DNA from: Spirochaetales bacterium
GTDB taxonomy: Bacteria > Spirochaetota > Spirochaetia > DSM-2461
NCBI GenBank assembly: GCA_028533045.1
Contig: JAQQAP010000002.1
Coordinates: 1-64,000 of the forward strand
Direction: 5' to 3'
Length of the DNA: 64,000 nucleotides
Of the stretch, positions 35,279 to 45,200 are shown piece by piece. The notes beneath the pieces are model-generated. The model was given only the letters and a program-made list of their open reading frames with translations. It was not told the origin of the DNA and searched no databases. Position numbers and translations under genes: made by a program. The stretch's first letter is position 1. The number at the start of each line of letters is the position of its first letter.

Positions 35279-36256
35279 CTATTTCTCCTCCCCGTAGAGC
35301 AGGCAGCGGCAGAGGTGGTCCTCGTCCAGGGGTAGCAGCTCCGGTTTTGTGGTTTGGCAGAGGGGCATGGCCCGGCTGCAGCGGTTTTCGAAGGGGCAGC
35401 CGGGGATCTCCTCGGTCAGGTTGGGGACGCGGCCGGGAATGGCCTCCAGTTTTTTATCGGTCCGTCCCAGTTCGGGGATGGACTTGAGAAGGGCCTGCGT
35501 ATAGGGGTGGCGGGGATTTTTGAAGATCTCCTTAACCGGAGCGTTCTCTACGATCTCTCCGGCGTACATAACGGCCACCCGGTCCACCGTTTCGGCCACT
35601 ACGGCCAGGTCGTGGGTAATGAGTATCACCGCCATGTTGTGTTTCTTTTGCAGTTTACCTATGAGTTCCAGTATCTGGGCCTGAATGGTAACGTCCAGGG
35701 CGGTGGTGGGCTCGTCGGCGATGAGAAGGCTGGGGTTACAGCTCAGGGCTATGGCTATCATTACCCGCTGGCGCATCCCGCCGGAGAGTTCGTGGGGGTA
35801 GGCGTTCATCCGTTTTTCCGGGGCGGGGATGCCTACTTCGGTCAGAAGCTCCACAATACGCCCGTCCTGTTCGCTGCGGGTCAAGTCAGTATGAATTTCC
35901 AAAGCTTCCCTAATCTGCTCACCGCAGGTCATGATGGGGTTGAGGGCGGTCATGGGCTCCTGGAAGATCATGGCCATCTCCTTACCCCTTATGGCGGAAA
36001 GGCTCCGGTCATCCAAGTCGAGCAGGTTCCGGCCTTTGAAAAGGATCTCACCCCCGTGAATCCGTCCGGGAGGCATCTCGACCAGCCCCATGATGGAGTA
36101 GGAACTGACCGATTTTCCCGAGCCCGATTCGCCCACGATCCCCAGGGTTTCTCCTTGGCCCAGGCCGAATGAGACGCCATTCACAGCCCGAACGATACCT
36201 TCTTCCGTATGAAACCAGGTTTTAAGGTCCTTTACTTCCAGTAATAATTCACCCAT
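35279..36256 (-). CDS. oppD: Oligopeptide ABC transporter ATPase OppD
   Basis: 325 residues. Walker [10 protein letters not shown], signature SGGMRQR, Walker [13 protein letters not shown], and the C-terminal Cys cluster [14 protein letters not shown]. It is the first of the two ATPases of the peptide importer, at the inner face of the cytoplasmic membrane. It lies 9 nt after oppC and 2 nt before oppF. Confidence 0.85.
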   Translation of the reverse strand: MGELLLEVKDLKTWFHTEEGIVRAVNGVSFGLGQGETLGIVGESGSGKSVSSYSIMGLVEMPPGRIHGGEILFKGRNLLDLDDRSLSAIRGKEMAMIFQEPMTALNPIMTCGEQIREALEIHTDLTRSEQDGRIVELLTEVGIPAPEKRMNAYPHELSGGMRQRVMIAIALSCNPSLLIADEPTTALDVTIQAQILELIGKLQKKHNMAVILITHDLAVVAETVDRVAVMYAGEIVENAPVKEIFKNPRHPYTQALLKSIPELGRTDKKLEAIPGRVPNLTEEIPGCPFENRCSRAMPLCQTTKPELLPLDEDHLCRCLLYGEEK

Positions 36257-36265
36257 GCCGTTCTC

Positions 36266-37153
36266 CTAAAGTACGTTCTTAAGTTTGGGGTCCAGCGCGT
36301 CCCTCAGGGCGTCCCCAAAGATGTTCAGGGAGGCCAGGAAGAGGAACATGAAGAGGGTGGGGGCAATCATGTTTTGCCAGTTACCCGCCATGATTTCCGA
36401 GGTGGAGAGGTCAATCATATTGCCCCAGGAGGGCACGCCGATGATGGAGAGCCCCACGTAGGCCAGAGTGACCTCCGCTTTAATTACGCCCACGAAATTC
36501 AGCACGAATCGGACTATGACGAAGTGCATCACATTGGGTACAATATGGCGGAAAATAATTCTCATATCCCCGGCTCCCAGATTCTTGGCGGCCAGGACGT
36601 ATTCGTACTCCCGGGCCTGAATAAAGGCTCCCCGAATGACACGGGCCAGCCCCACCCAGCCGGTGACGCCGAAGGCAAAGGCAATGACGTAGAAACTGGC
36701 TCCCATCACCTGGACCAGGCTCATGATAATAAGCAACCCCGGGATGGAGTAGATGACGGTCATAAGATAGGTGATGATATCGTCCACCCAGCCGCCGTAG
36801 TAGCCGGAGAGGGCCCCCATGACGATGGCCAGGGGAATCATGATGAGTCCCGTGGTGAATCCCAGAAAGAGGGCTATTCTTGTGCCCATGATGGTCCGGG
36901 CCAGGACATCCCGGCCAAAGCTGTCCGTCCCAAAGGGGTGGTCCATGGTGGAGAAGGCCGGGACAAAGCGGTTTTCCAGGTTGAATTCGGTGGCCCTGTC
37001 GTGCAGCCCGCCTATGTTGGTGAAGCTTACCAGAGCGGTGAGGACGTAGATTATGAGTATGCCCAGGCAGATCAGGGCCACCCGGTTCCGACCCAGTCGT
37101 ATCATTGAGAGTTGAAAGGGTGTCTTGCCGGCGTATGTCTTTGTATTTGCCAT
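36266..37153 (-). CDS. oppC: Oligopeptide ABC transporter permease OppC
   Basis: 295 residues with six membrane helices. The N-terminal OppC extension is present, followed by HPFGTDSFGRDVLAR, the family hallmark. The EAA-type loop is AREYEYVLAAKNLGAGD. It forms the channel with OppB and lies 9 nt downstream of it. Confidence 0.85.
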   Translation of the reverse strand: MANTKTYAGKTPFQLSMIRLGRNRVALICLGILIIYVLTALVSFTNIGGLHDRATEFNLENRFVPAFSTMDHPFGTDSFGRDVLARTIMGTRIALFLGFTTGLIMIPLAIVMGALSGYYGGWVDDIITYLMTVIYSIPGLLIIMSLVQVMGASFYVIAFAFGVTGWVGLARVIRGAFIQAREYEYVLAAKNLGAGDMRIIFRHIVPNVMHFVIVRFVLNFVGVIKAEVTLAYVGLSIIGVPSWGNMIDLSTSEIMAGNWQNMIAPTLFMFLFLASLNIFGDALRDALDPKLKNVL

Positions 37154-37162
37154 GGTGTGCTC

Positions 37163-38104
37163 CTAACTCAGTCGGACCCGGGGGTCGGCCAGGGCGTAGA
37201 GGATGTCGGTCAAAAGGGAAAAGGTGATGAAGAAGAGGGTGTAGATGACGATCATCGCCTTGAGGACGGGCAGGTCGTAGCTGGTAATGGCCTGGAGGGT
37301 CAGGTCGCCGATGCCCGGGATGGAGAAGAACCGTTCCAGGAGCAAAGAGCCGGTGAGAAGGAAGGGTATCTGAATCACCACGCTCGTTAATATGGGGATG
37401 AGAGCGTTCCGCAGCACATGGCGGAACATGATGCGCCGGTTGCTCACCCCTTTGGCCCGGGCGGTTCGAACGTAGTCCTTGTGGACCTCTTCCAAAAGGG
37501 CGGTCCGGAAAAAACGTATGTCGTAGCCGATGGAGACGGTTACCCAGAGTATCCAGGGGAGTATGAGGTAACGGACGGCTCCTATGCCTCTTGTCCAGCC
37601 GGAGATGGGGAAGAGCCCCCACTGATAGGCGAGTAGATTCTGCCCCAGGATAATAAGAACCAGCATGGATATGGACATGCCCACCACGGAAAAGACCGTA
37701 AAGAAGCGGTCTATGAAGCGGCCCCGGTAGAAGGCGCAGAGGCAGGAGATGGTAAGGGAGATGGTCAACTCAAGGAAAAAGGCGGGAAAGGTAAGGGCCG
37801 CCGAGTTGGGCACGTGCCGTTTTATCAGGGTGGAGACGGGCAGCTTGCGCGATTCGGAGCGGCCGAAGTCGAGGGTCACCATCTGCTTGATCATGTCCGT
37901 ATACTGCAGGAAAAGAGGCTTGTCCAGACCATATTTCTCACGGTAGAACTCCACCTGCTCTTCGGAACGGGCCTTTTGGGGCAGCATGTTGTAAAGGTAC
38001 TTCTCATTTCCTCCCACCACATTGAATATAAGGAAGAAGATGAGAGCCACCCCCAGAAGGGTGGGGATAAGGTACAGAAGTCTCCGAATGATGTAGTGGA
38101 GCAC
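37163..38104 (-). CDS. oppB: Oligopeptide ABC transporter permease OppB
   Basis: 313 residues with six membrane helices. The DppB/OppB start (LLYLIPTLLGVALIFFLIF) and the loop VHKDYVRTARAKGVSNRRI are typical. It lies 2 nt after the oppA stop, consistent with one transcript for the whole importer. Confidence 0.85.
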   Translation of the reverse strand: MLHYIIRRLLYLIPTLLGVALIFFLIFNVVGGNEKYLYNMLPQKARSEEQVEFYREKYGLDKPLFLQYTDMIKQMVTLDFGRSESRKLPVSTLIKRHVPNSAALTFPAFFLELTISLTISCLCAFYRGRFIDRFFTVFSVVGMSISMLVLIILGQNLLAYQWGLFPISGWTRGIGAVRYLILPWILWVTVSIGYDIRFFRTALLEEVHKDYVRTARAKGVSNRRIMFRHVLRNALIPILTSVVIQIPFLLTGSLLLERFFSIPGIGDLTLQAITSYDLPVLKAMIVIYTLFFITFSLLTDILYALADPRVRLS

Positions 38105-38106
38105 GA

Positions 38107-39885
38107 CTATTTACCGGACTTTTGGGTTCTTTCCTCTACATCCACGTCGAGGTACTTTGAGTAGCCGTGGCCGATATCCCTAAAAACCCGGGTCTTGAGC
38201 CAGGGATGGATCAGGCCGAAGGATTGGCGGTGGACTCCCATAATCCAGGGGCAGTCTTCTGCCGCCATCTGGGCGGCCTGTGCGTAGAGGGCATCCCGTT
38301 CGGGGCTCTGTTGCATATAGGCTCCCTGTTCGTAAAGGGCGTCAAAGGCGGGATTTGAGTAGTTTCCGTTATTGGGACCGGGGGCGGCATTGGGACCATA
38401 GTTTAGCTGCAGGAAGTTTTGGGCGTCCGGATAATCGGCTCCCCAGGCAAGCCCTCCGATTTCGATGTTTCCGCTGTCTATGGCTTCCAGGAAGGAGGGC
38501 CAGTCACCCGGGATAATTTCAATCTGAATGCCAAGTTCTTCCATGCTCTCTATGAAAAACTCCACCATCTGTTTGTGTGTGGTGGAACTGCCGCTCATAT
38601 GGTATTTAAGTACCGGTAAACCTTCGCCGTTGGGAAAGCCCGCTTCAGCAAGAAGTACCTTTGCCTTTTCCAGATCATGGTGGGCATAGGGGTTTACATA
38701 GTCCGGGTCATAACCGCCCAGGCCGGGAGGGATGAGGGTCTGGGCCAGCTCACAGCGGTTGTTATAGAATATTTCCGCCACTTTCTCGTGGTTGTAGGCC
38801 AGGGACATGGCCTGGCGCAGTTTGGGGTTGTCCCGGAAGAGGGGGATATTCATGTTAAAAAAGTTGTAGGTAATATCCAGGGTCCCGTTCACTTCCAGCT
38901 TGATTTCTTTGTCTACCATTTCCCTGGTAAGCTCCCCGTTAATAACGGTTGAGTCAAAGTTATCCTTGGGGATACCGGAGGCATCCAATTCCCCGTTAAG
39001 GAACTTGAGCCACTGTACGCTGGACTCTTCAATCACATAGTAAATGACCCGGTCACAGAAGGGAAGTTCCCGTCCTTCGTATTCGGCGAGAACATCGGCG
39101 CCCAAACGGGAGGTCACTAGGGGGCCTGCTTCACTGGCGGCAGGGAAGGTTTTGCCGTGCCAGGCCGGATTGGCCAGGAGCACGTGCTGGGAACCGGGAA
39201 TCGATTCGAAGTGGTCGTAATAGTAGGCTCCCGTTCCAATGGGGTAGTTGGCAAATTCTTCCGGGCCGTAATAGTCAATCGCTTCCTGGGCCAGGGGAAA
39301 GGTGTAGTTCATAGCCAGAGTGTAGAGAATCTGGGGGTAGGGGGCGGTGAGGGTAAGCTGAATCGTATAGTCATCGAGGGCTTTAAAACCTTCCACCTCC
39401 TTGCTGTAGTCCGCTCCTTCATCGGCCCATTCGTCGAGTCCCACAATTCGGCTTTCATAGAGCCACCAGCCGTTGGCCTTGTTTTCCGGGTCGGCCAGAC
39501 GTTTCACGGAAAGGACAAAATCATGGGCGTTAACCGGGCGGCCCTGCTTATCGGGGAATACTTCTCCCAGGGGGTCGTAGAAGTAGGCATCCTTTCGGAG
39601 CTTTATGGTATAGATTAAACCGTCGTCGGACACTTCCGGCATGGATTGGGCCACGGCCGGTTCCAGTTGGTAGGTGTCGGTGGTGTATTTATATTCGTAG
39701 AGGCTTTCGCAGATCTCCCCCAGAACCATGGTGGTGTAACGGTCGCTGATCTGGGCCGGGTCAAAAGGGGTGAGCTTGGCGGGAACCGTACGGTTGAGAG
39801 TTTTGACTTCGCTCACTTCCCCACCGCAGGAAAAAAGCAGAAACAGGACGAACAGGAGGACAGTCAGTTTAAGAAAATTCTTCAT
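38107..39885 (-). CDS. oppA: Oligopeptide-binding lipoprotein OppA
   Basis: 592 residues, solute-binding protein family 5. A signal peptide ends at the lipobox LLFSC (Cys20). The mature part has LTPFDPAQISDRYTTMV and the family-5 motif near YTIKLRKDAYFYD. It delivers peptides (or peptide-like solutes such as sugars or metal complexes, as some family members do) to OppBCDF. CGGAGTG lies upstream of the ATG at 39885, and a promoter is seen further upstream, so this is a normal-leader gene and first of the operon A-B-C-D-F. Confidence 0.85.
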   Translation of the reverse strand: MKNFLKLTVLLFVLFLLFSCGGEVSEVKTLNRTVPAKLTPFDPAQISDRYTTMVLGEICESLYEYKYTTDTYQLEPAVAQSMPEVSDDGLIYTIKLRKDAYFYDPLGEVFPDKQGRPVNAHDFVLSVKRLADPENKANGWWLYESRIVGLDEWADEGADYSKEVEGFKALDDYTIQLTLTAPYPQILYTLAMNYTFPLAQEAIDYYGPEEFANYPIGTGAYYYDHFESIPGSQHVLLANPAWHGKTFPAASEAGPLVTSRLGADVLAEYEGRELPFCDRVIYYVIEESSVQWLKFLNGELDASGIPKDNFDSTVINGELTREMVDKEIKLEVNGTLDITYNFFNMNIPLFRDNPKLRQAMSLAYNHEKVAEIFYNNRCELAQTLIPPGLGGYDPDYVNPYAHHDLEKAKVLLAEAGFPNGEGLPVLKYHMSGSSTTHKQMVEFFIESMEELGIQIEIIPGDWPSFLEAIDSGNIEIGGLAWGADYPDAQNFLQLNYGPNAAPGPNNGNYSNPAFDALYEQGAYMQQSPERDALYAQAAQMAAEDCPWIMGVHRQSFGLIHPWLKTRVFRDIGHGYSKYLDVDVEERTQKSGK

Positions 39886-39912
39886 GGAACACTCCGGGAT
39901 TGAGTTTTATTA

Positions 39913-39942
39913 ATTTTAAGGGGAATTGGGGGATTTAGGCAA
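39913..39942 (-). promoter_or_regulatory. Promoter of opp operon
   Basis: On the minus strand, TTGCCT (39942-39937), an 18-bp spacer and TAAAAT (39918-39913). The leader to the oppA ATG would be about 20 nt and contains CGGAGTG. The -35 box overlaps the stop of the upstream cyclase gene. Confidence 0.45.
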
Positions 39943-41383
39943 GGTGGTCCAGCCGGGAATGTATAATGGCCCTGTTACGCCCCTTTTCTTTAGCTTTGTA
40001 CAGGGCTTGGTCGGCCTGTTCCATCAGTTCCTTCATATCCCGGTCCAGGGAGGGAAGCAGAGAGGTCACTCCGATACTGACGGTTACATGGGGGGCTGTC
40101 TCCGAATCGGGGTGGGGAAGGGCGGCCCCGTTGATGTTATTTAGGATTTTCAGGGCCAGTTTATAGGCCTGTTCTTCTGTTGTTTCCGGGAGAAGAAGGC
40201 CGAATTCCTCTCCTCCCAGGCGAATGGGGAAATCGGTGTGTCTGTTGGCCGACTCTCTTAGAATTGTGCTTATTTCTTGTAGGCACCTATCTCCCGCCGG
40301 ATGGCCCAGGCTGTCGTTGTAGTTTTTAAAGTGATCGATATCAAGAATAAGAAAGCTGAGCGGTTTTTTACTTCTCAGACAGAGCCACCAGTCATAATCG
40401 AGCTTTTCATTAAAACGGCGCCTGTTGCTTAAGCCGGTGAGCTCGTCTATGAGGCTCTGTTCTTCAATTGTTTCTATTTGCTCCTTAAGCATATGGGCCA
40501 TATGGTCCATGGACGCTATGAGACTGTTGAACTCCCGTGTTCTTGCCTTGGGGCGGGGATTGTTGAATTGTCCTCCCGCAATGGCCAGAGCCGTTTCTTC
40601 CAGGGTTTTTACCAGATTTACTTCCCAGCGTATCTGAGGTATGAGAAGAAGGGTTATAAGGCCTATGGCTCCCGTAGCGGAGATTCTGACAATTCGCGAC
40701 ATGCGCCGTGTCAGGTTTTCTATATACTTATAGGGCTCGGATACGCGGGTGATACCGATGATACGGCCTTTACTTATGATGGGGAGTGCCTGGTATATGT
40801 TTTTTTTTCGGGAAATCTCATCTACCCGGACAGCGAGGGAGGCTTCCTGTTCCTTCCCGGAAAGAAGGTCGGCGATTTCCGAATAGGAGCTCATGTTGGC
40901 CAATTTATCGTACTCGTAGAGACTGTCGAATTTTACCTCCCCATCGGGAGCGAGTACGGTGAAGCGGGTTTCCGTGAGCTCTGCAATTTCACGGATTCGG
41001 GCTTCCAGCTGAGTGTTTACCATGCGCTGCGAGATTGTTCTTTGACTGTTTGCGGTGGGAAGGAACGTCCCTTCCCGGGGAGGGGGCAGGGGGAGAATTT
41101 CTCCGCTTTCGGGAGAAAAAACCGGATGAGGCGGAGGGAGCTCTCCTGTCCCTTCGAAATCGGGGCTATCAAAGCTCTTCTCCGGTTGAAAAGGATCCTC
41201 AAGAGCCAGCTGGAGCAGCTGGTTTCTTTTTTTTAGCTCTTCCCCGGTAATTCTTATTACCTCTTTTTCCATGGTAAGGAACATTCCCGTCTCAATAGCC
41301 GTGAAGAGCAATAGGAGAAAACACAACTGATAGAAGAACATTCGCCAAAAAAGAGGGATACCCCTGCTTCCTGTATTATTCAT
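39935..41383 (-). CDS. Membrane diguanylate cyclase (GGEEF)
   Basis: 482 residues. A membrane helix at about 11-35, an extracytoplasmic sensor region (about 36-215), a second helix (about 218-240), a HAMP-like linker, and a GGDEF domain (about 315-475). The active site is RLGGEEFGLLLPE, with an RHTD inhibitory site five residues before it. It should make cyclic-di-GMP in response to an external cue. I take the ATG at 41383, since the ATG at 41398 lies before the -10 box. Only about 60 bp separate it from the divergent TauE-type gene. Confidence 0.8.
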   Translation of the reverse strand: MNNTGSRGIPLFWRMFFYQLCFLLLLFTAIETGMFLTMEKEVIRITGEELKKRNQLLQLALEDPFQPEKSFDSPDFEGTGELPPPHPVFSPESGEILPLPPPREGTFLPTANSQRTISQRMVNTQLEARIREIAELTETRFTVLAPDGEVKFDSLYEYDKLANMSSYSEIADLLSGKEQEASLAVRVDEISRKKNIYQALPIISKGRIIGITRVSEPYKYIENLTRRMSRIVRISATGAIGLITLLLIPQIRWEVNLVKTLEETALAIAGGQFNNPRPKARTREFNSLIASMDHMAHMLKEQIETIEEQSLIDELTGLSNRRRFNEKLDYDWWLCLRSKKPLSFLILDIDHFKNYNDSLGHPAGDRCLQEISTILRESANRHTDFPIRLGGEEFGLLLPETTEEQAYKLALKILNNINGAALPHPDSETAPHVTVSIGVTSLLPSLDRDMKELMEQADQALYKAKEKGRNRAIIHSRLDHLA

Positions 41384-41390
41384 ACTACAA

Positions 41391-41419
41391 AGTATCATTC
41401 ATGATTGGCTGGTTTTCAA
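41391..41419 (-). promoter_or_regulatory. Promoter of GGEEF cyclase gene, leaderless
   Basis: On the minus strand, TTGAAA (41419-41414), a 17-bp spacer and GATACT (41396-41391). The ATG at 41383 follows 7 nt later. It overlaps the opposing promoter at 41405-41433. Confidence 0.5.
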
Positions 41420-41433
41420 ATAGATGCTATAAT
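41405..41433 (+). promoter_or_regulatory. Promoter of TauE-type gene, near-leaderless
   Basis: TTGGCT (41405-41410), a 17-bp spacer and an extended TGCTATAAT (TATAAT at 41428-41433). The ATG at 41444 follows 10 nt later with no Shine-Dalgarno sequence. Confidence 0.65.
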
Positions 41434-41443
41434 CGGCCCCATT

Positions 41444-42232
41444 ATGGGTTATCTATTAATCAGTTTACTTGCTTCCATTGCGGGGGCCATCAGCGGTATC
41501 GGAGGCGGGGTTATCATTAAGCCCGTACTGGATACCCTTTCTCCCTTCGATGTTGTGACCATAAGCTTTCTTTCCGGTACCACCGTATTTTCCATGTCCG
41601 TGGTGACCCTCATTCGCAACAGGAAATCGGAGGTTAATCTGAATCGGGCAACCGCCGGGCTCCTGGCCGCAGGAAGTATTGCCGGAGGACTCACGGGGAA
41701 GTGTGTTTTTGACCTGGTTAAAATCCGGGTGGAGCAGATTGCCTATGTTACCCTGATTCAGTCCGCGTTGCTGATTCTTTTAACCCTTTTTGTCTTTGTT
41801 TTTACTCTGAAAAAGGAGAGTATAACTCCCCGGCATAACCATAGAATTTCTGTGACTCTTCTCATCGGTTTTATTTTGGGTTGTCTGGCTTCATTTTTGG
41901 GTATTGGAGGAGGGCCTATTAACTTGGCCATTCTTTACTTTTTCTTCTCCATGGACAGTAAAACGGCCGCTCTCAATTCCATTTACATTATTTTCTTTTC
42001 CCAGATCACCAATCTGATTTTTACTACTCTGAGCGGACGGATTCCCGATTTTGATCCCCCCATTCTGGCCATGATGATTGGCGGGGGAATTATGGGGGGC
42101 ATGATTGGCTCCCATTTCTCAAGAAAAATGAGCCATCGGGCGGTGGATCGGCTTTTTATGGGGGTCATGGCCGTGATTATTGCCATTTGTTGCTACAATT
42201 TTGCCGGAAGCGCTCTTTTAATCCTTTCTTAG
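41444..42232 (+). CDS. TauE/SafE-family permease
   Basis: 262 residues with about seven to eight membrane helices and the family glycine motifs GAISGIGGGVIIKP and LASFLGIGGGPINL in the two halves. Members export or import sulfonates, sulfite, or other small organic anions. The substrate here is unknown. The start is ATG 41444. A TTG at 41405 is open in frame, but it is the -35 box of the promoter. Confidence 0.8.
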   Translation: MGYLLISLLASIAGAISGIGGGVIIKPVLDTLSPFDVVTISFLSGTTVFSMSVVTLIRNRKSEVNLNRATAGLLAAGSIAGGLTGKCVFDLVKIRVEQIAYVTLIQSALLILLTLFVFVFTLKKESITPRHNHRISVTLLIGFILGCLASFLGIGGGPINLAILYFFFSMDSKTAALNSIYIIFFSQITNLIFTTLSGRIPDFDPPILAMMIGGGIMGGMIGSHFSRKMSHRAVDRLFMGVMAVIIAICCYNFAGSALLILS

Positions 42233-42243
42233 GAATATTCTTT

Positions 42244-42272
42244 TTGCAATTCGCCCCCGGACTTTCTATAAT
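42244..42272 (+). promoter_or_regulatory. Promoter of Cache-GGDEF-EAL gene
   Basis: TTGCAA at 42244-42249, a 17-bp spacer and a perfect TATAAT at 42267-42272. The predicted start is near 42280, about 10 nt before the GTG start, with GGGGG between. Confidence 0.6.
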
Positions 42273-42289
42273 TTGTCTATGGGGGTTCT

Positions 42290-45200
42290 GTGCTTCTAAA
42301 ACGCTTTCCCATTCGGGAAAAAATACTCATATCTTTTATGACTCTCTTTACTGTGGTCATTTTTCTCTCTCTGGCTATTCTCGGAGCCGCTTTCTATGAA
42401 GAACGGCAGGACGATCTGGAACGGGAATTGGAGAATGTTACCCTTACCCTTGTGGAAATAGTAAGTCTTCATATCCACCATGTGGCTATGAATCAGCTTA
42501 GAGGGAAGTCCCGGGGCGTCCTGGATGTTATCGATTACTATTACCGGGAGGGAAAAGAGGTCGGATTGAGCGATGAAGAAATCAAATCCCGGATCTCTTC
42601 CTTTCTGGCTGATCACACTATAGGGGAATCGGGATATTTTTTTGTTATGGACAGCCTGGGAAAACTTCAGGTACATCCCTATGCCGAGTTGGAAGGGGAG
42701 TCTTTAATCGAGTATCAATTTGTCCGCACCCAAGTAAAGGTCCGGGAAGGTTATCTGGAGTATGAATGGCAGAATCCCGGAGAATCGGAGCTCCGTGACA
42801 AGGCTCTTTTTATGTCCTATTTTGAGCCCTTTGACTGGATTATATCGGCCTCCGCTTACAGGAATGAGTTTATCTCCTTCATAAGTACCGAAGATATTAG
42901 AGTGAGCCTGGAAACCATACCCGTAGGAAACGGGGGCTACCCTTTTCTTATTGATGAAGAGGGTAATATTCTGATTCATCCCTTTCTTGAAGAGGAAAAT
43001 GTCTATGATCTGGAAAGGGAGAAGGTTGATGCCTCCTTTCTGGCAGAAATACCCCGTAATCTGAACGGGGAGATTAGCTATAAGTGGGACGATGAGGGGA
43101 CGGGAAGGATTGTTAATAAGGTTCTGCTTTACCGTCATATGCCCGAGCTGGGATGGATTTTGGGGACCGCCGTAGACCTAAAAAGCTACACCGCCGTTCT
43201 TGATACGTTTTATTTGATTGCTTTTTTTATGTTTTTTACGGCTCTGGTAGTTTACTATCTTATCAGCCGAAGGTTGTCCGGTCTTCTCGTACAGCCTCTT
43301 ATGGATATGGTGGACTTTATCAACAAGAAAAGCACCGATGATTTGGGAGAGCGAATTCAGTTTGAAGGCCAGGATGAATTCAGCCTTTTGGGGAGGGGTA
43401 TAAATAACTTCCTTGATGATATTGAAGAGGAAACCAATAATCGTCTCATTGCGGAAGAGGAGAATCGGATTCTTGCCCAGTTTACCAACGGAAATCCCTA
43501 TCCGGTTATGCGTGTGGATGGCAAAGGGAATATTCTTTACGTAAACAAGGCTTCTATTGCCTTGATGAAATACTGGGGAATAGCCTTTCATACCCGACTT
43601 CCGGAGGATCTGGTAGAGATGATTGCCCAGTTGGGAGCTGATTTTTCCGATTTTGAATATCATATTAAGAACCGCACCTATAATATTATTTGTTCCTATT
43701 ATGAATTCCAGGAATCCTACTATCTTCTAATTGCGGATATTACCGTAAGGAAGGAGGACGAATACCTGCTTCTTATGTCGGAGAGTGTTTTCTCCCATAC
43801 CATGGAAGGGATTGTCATTACCAATCCGGACGGAACCATCATTCGCGTTAATCCGGCCTTTACGCAGATTACCGGTTTTAAGGAGAAGGAGGTTCTGGGG
43901 GGCAATCCGCGGCTTCTCAAGTCGGACCATCATAACGGGGAGTTTTACCAACAGCTGTGGGATAGTTTGGAAAAACACGGAACCTGGAGCGGGGAAATAT
44001 GGAACCGGCGGAGGAGCGGAGAAGCCTATCCTGAATGGTTGACAATAAACAGTATTTGCGATGACAAGGGAAAGCTTATCCATTATGTGGGAATATTCAA
44101 GGACATCTCCGATTTAAAAGAGAGCGAAAAAAAGTTGCGCCATCAGGTCTCCCACGATGCGTTGACCGGTCTTCCCAATCGTATTCTCTTTGAAGATCGT
44201 CTGAATAGGGCTTTGGCCAGGGCTCACCGAGGGAATTTACCGTTGGCGGTACTTTTCCTGGATATGGATAACTTTAAAAATATTAATGATACCCTGGGAC
44301 ATCAAGCGGGGGATGATTTTCTTAAAATAATTGCGGAAAGGCTCTTGCTTTCCTGTCGGGGAGAAGATACTGTGGCCCGTCTTGGGGGAGATGAGTTTGT
44401 CGTTTTGATTCCTGAGATAACGGAGCAGCATAATATTATTGAAATAACCACCCGTATTCAGGACACTCTGGGGCAGCCGGTTCTCCTTAGTACCCATGAG
44501 TTGCATCCCTCGGTAAGCATTGGAGTGACTCTTTTTCCGGAAGACGGTGATTCGCCCCATCTTCTTATGAAAAATGCCGATCTTGCCATGTACAAGGCCA
44601 AGGATATGGGGAAAGGGACATACTCCCTATTTAACAAGGAGATGAATCGGCAGGTCAAAAAGCGGCTGGAGCTGGAAAATCAGTTAAAGAAGTCTCTTCA
44701 GAGGGGCGAAATGTCTCTGGTCTATCAGCCTAAGGTATCCATTCCTTCCGGGAAAATTATGGGGCTGGAGGCATTGGTCCGGTGGAACAGTGAGCTTATG
44801 GGGGCTATCTCTCCCGCTGAATTCATTCCCCTGGCCGAGGAAACCGGTTTCATTCATACCTTGGGAGACTGGGTTTTGGAGCGGGCCCTAAAAGATCTGA
44901 TCACAATAAATCGACGTTCCTCCCGTCCCCTGGAAATGGCTGTCAATCTGTCGCCCCGTCAGTTCCGGGATGCCAAATTGATTGATCGGACAGAAGCTAT
45001 TCTGAGCGGAAGCGGCATTGAGCCGTCCCTGTTGAATTTTGAAGTTACCGAACATGCCGCCATGGAGGAAACACAGGAATCCCTTGCCATTATGTCCCGT
45101 TTGAGACAGCTGGGGGTACGCCTTTCTATTGACGACTTTGGTACGGGCTACTCCTCCTATGGTTACCTCAAGCAATTTGATATGAACTGTCTTAAAATAG

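Noticed and set aside
36480..37622. 380-codon open frame antiparallel-shifted within oppB/oppC
   Set aside because: It spans two well-supported permease genes in another frame and has His/Pro/Arg-rich composition typical of a shadow frame.
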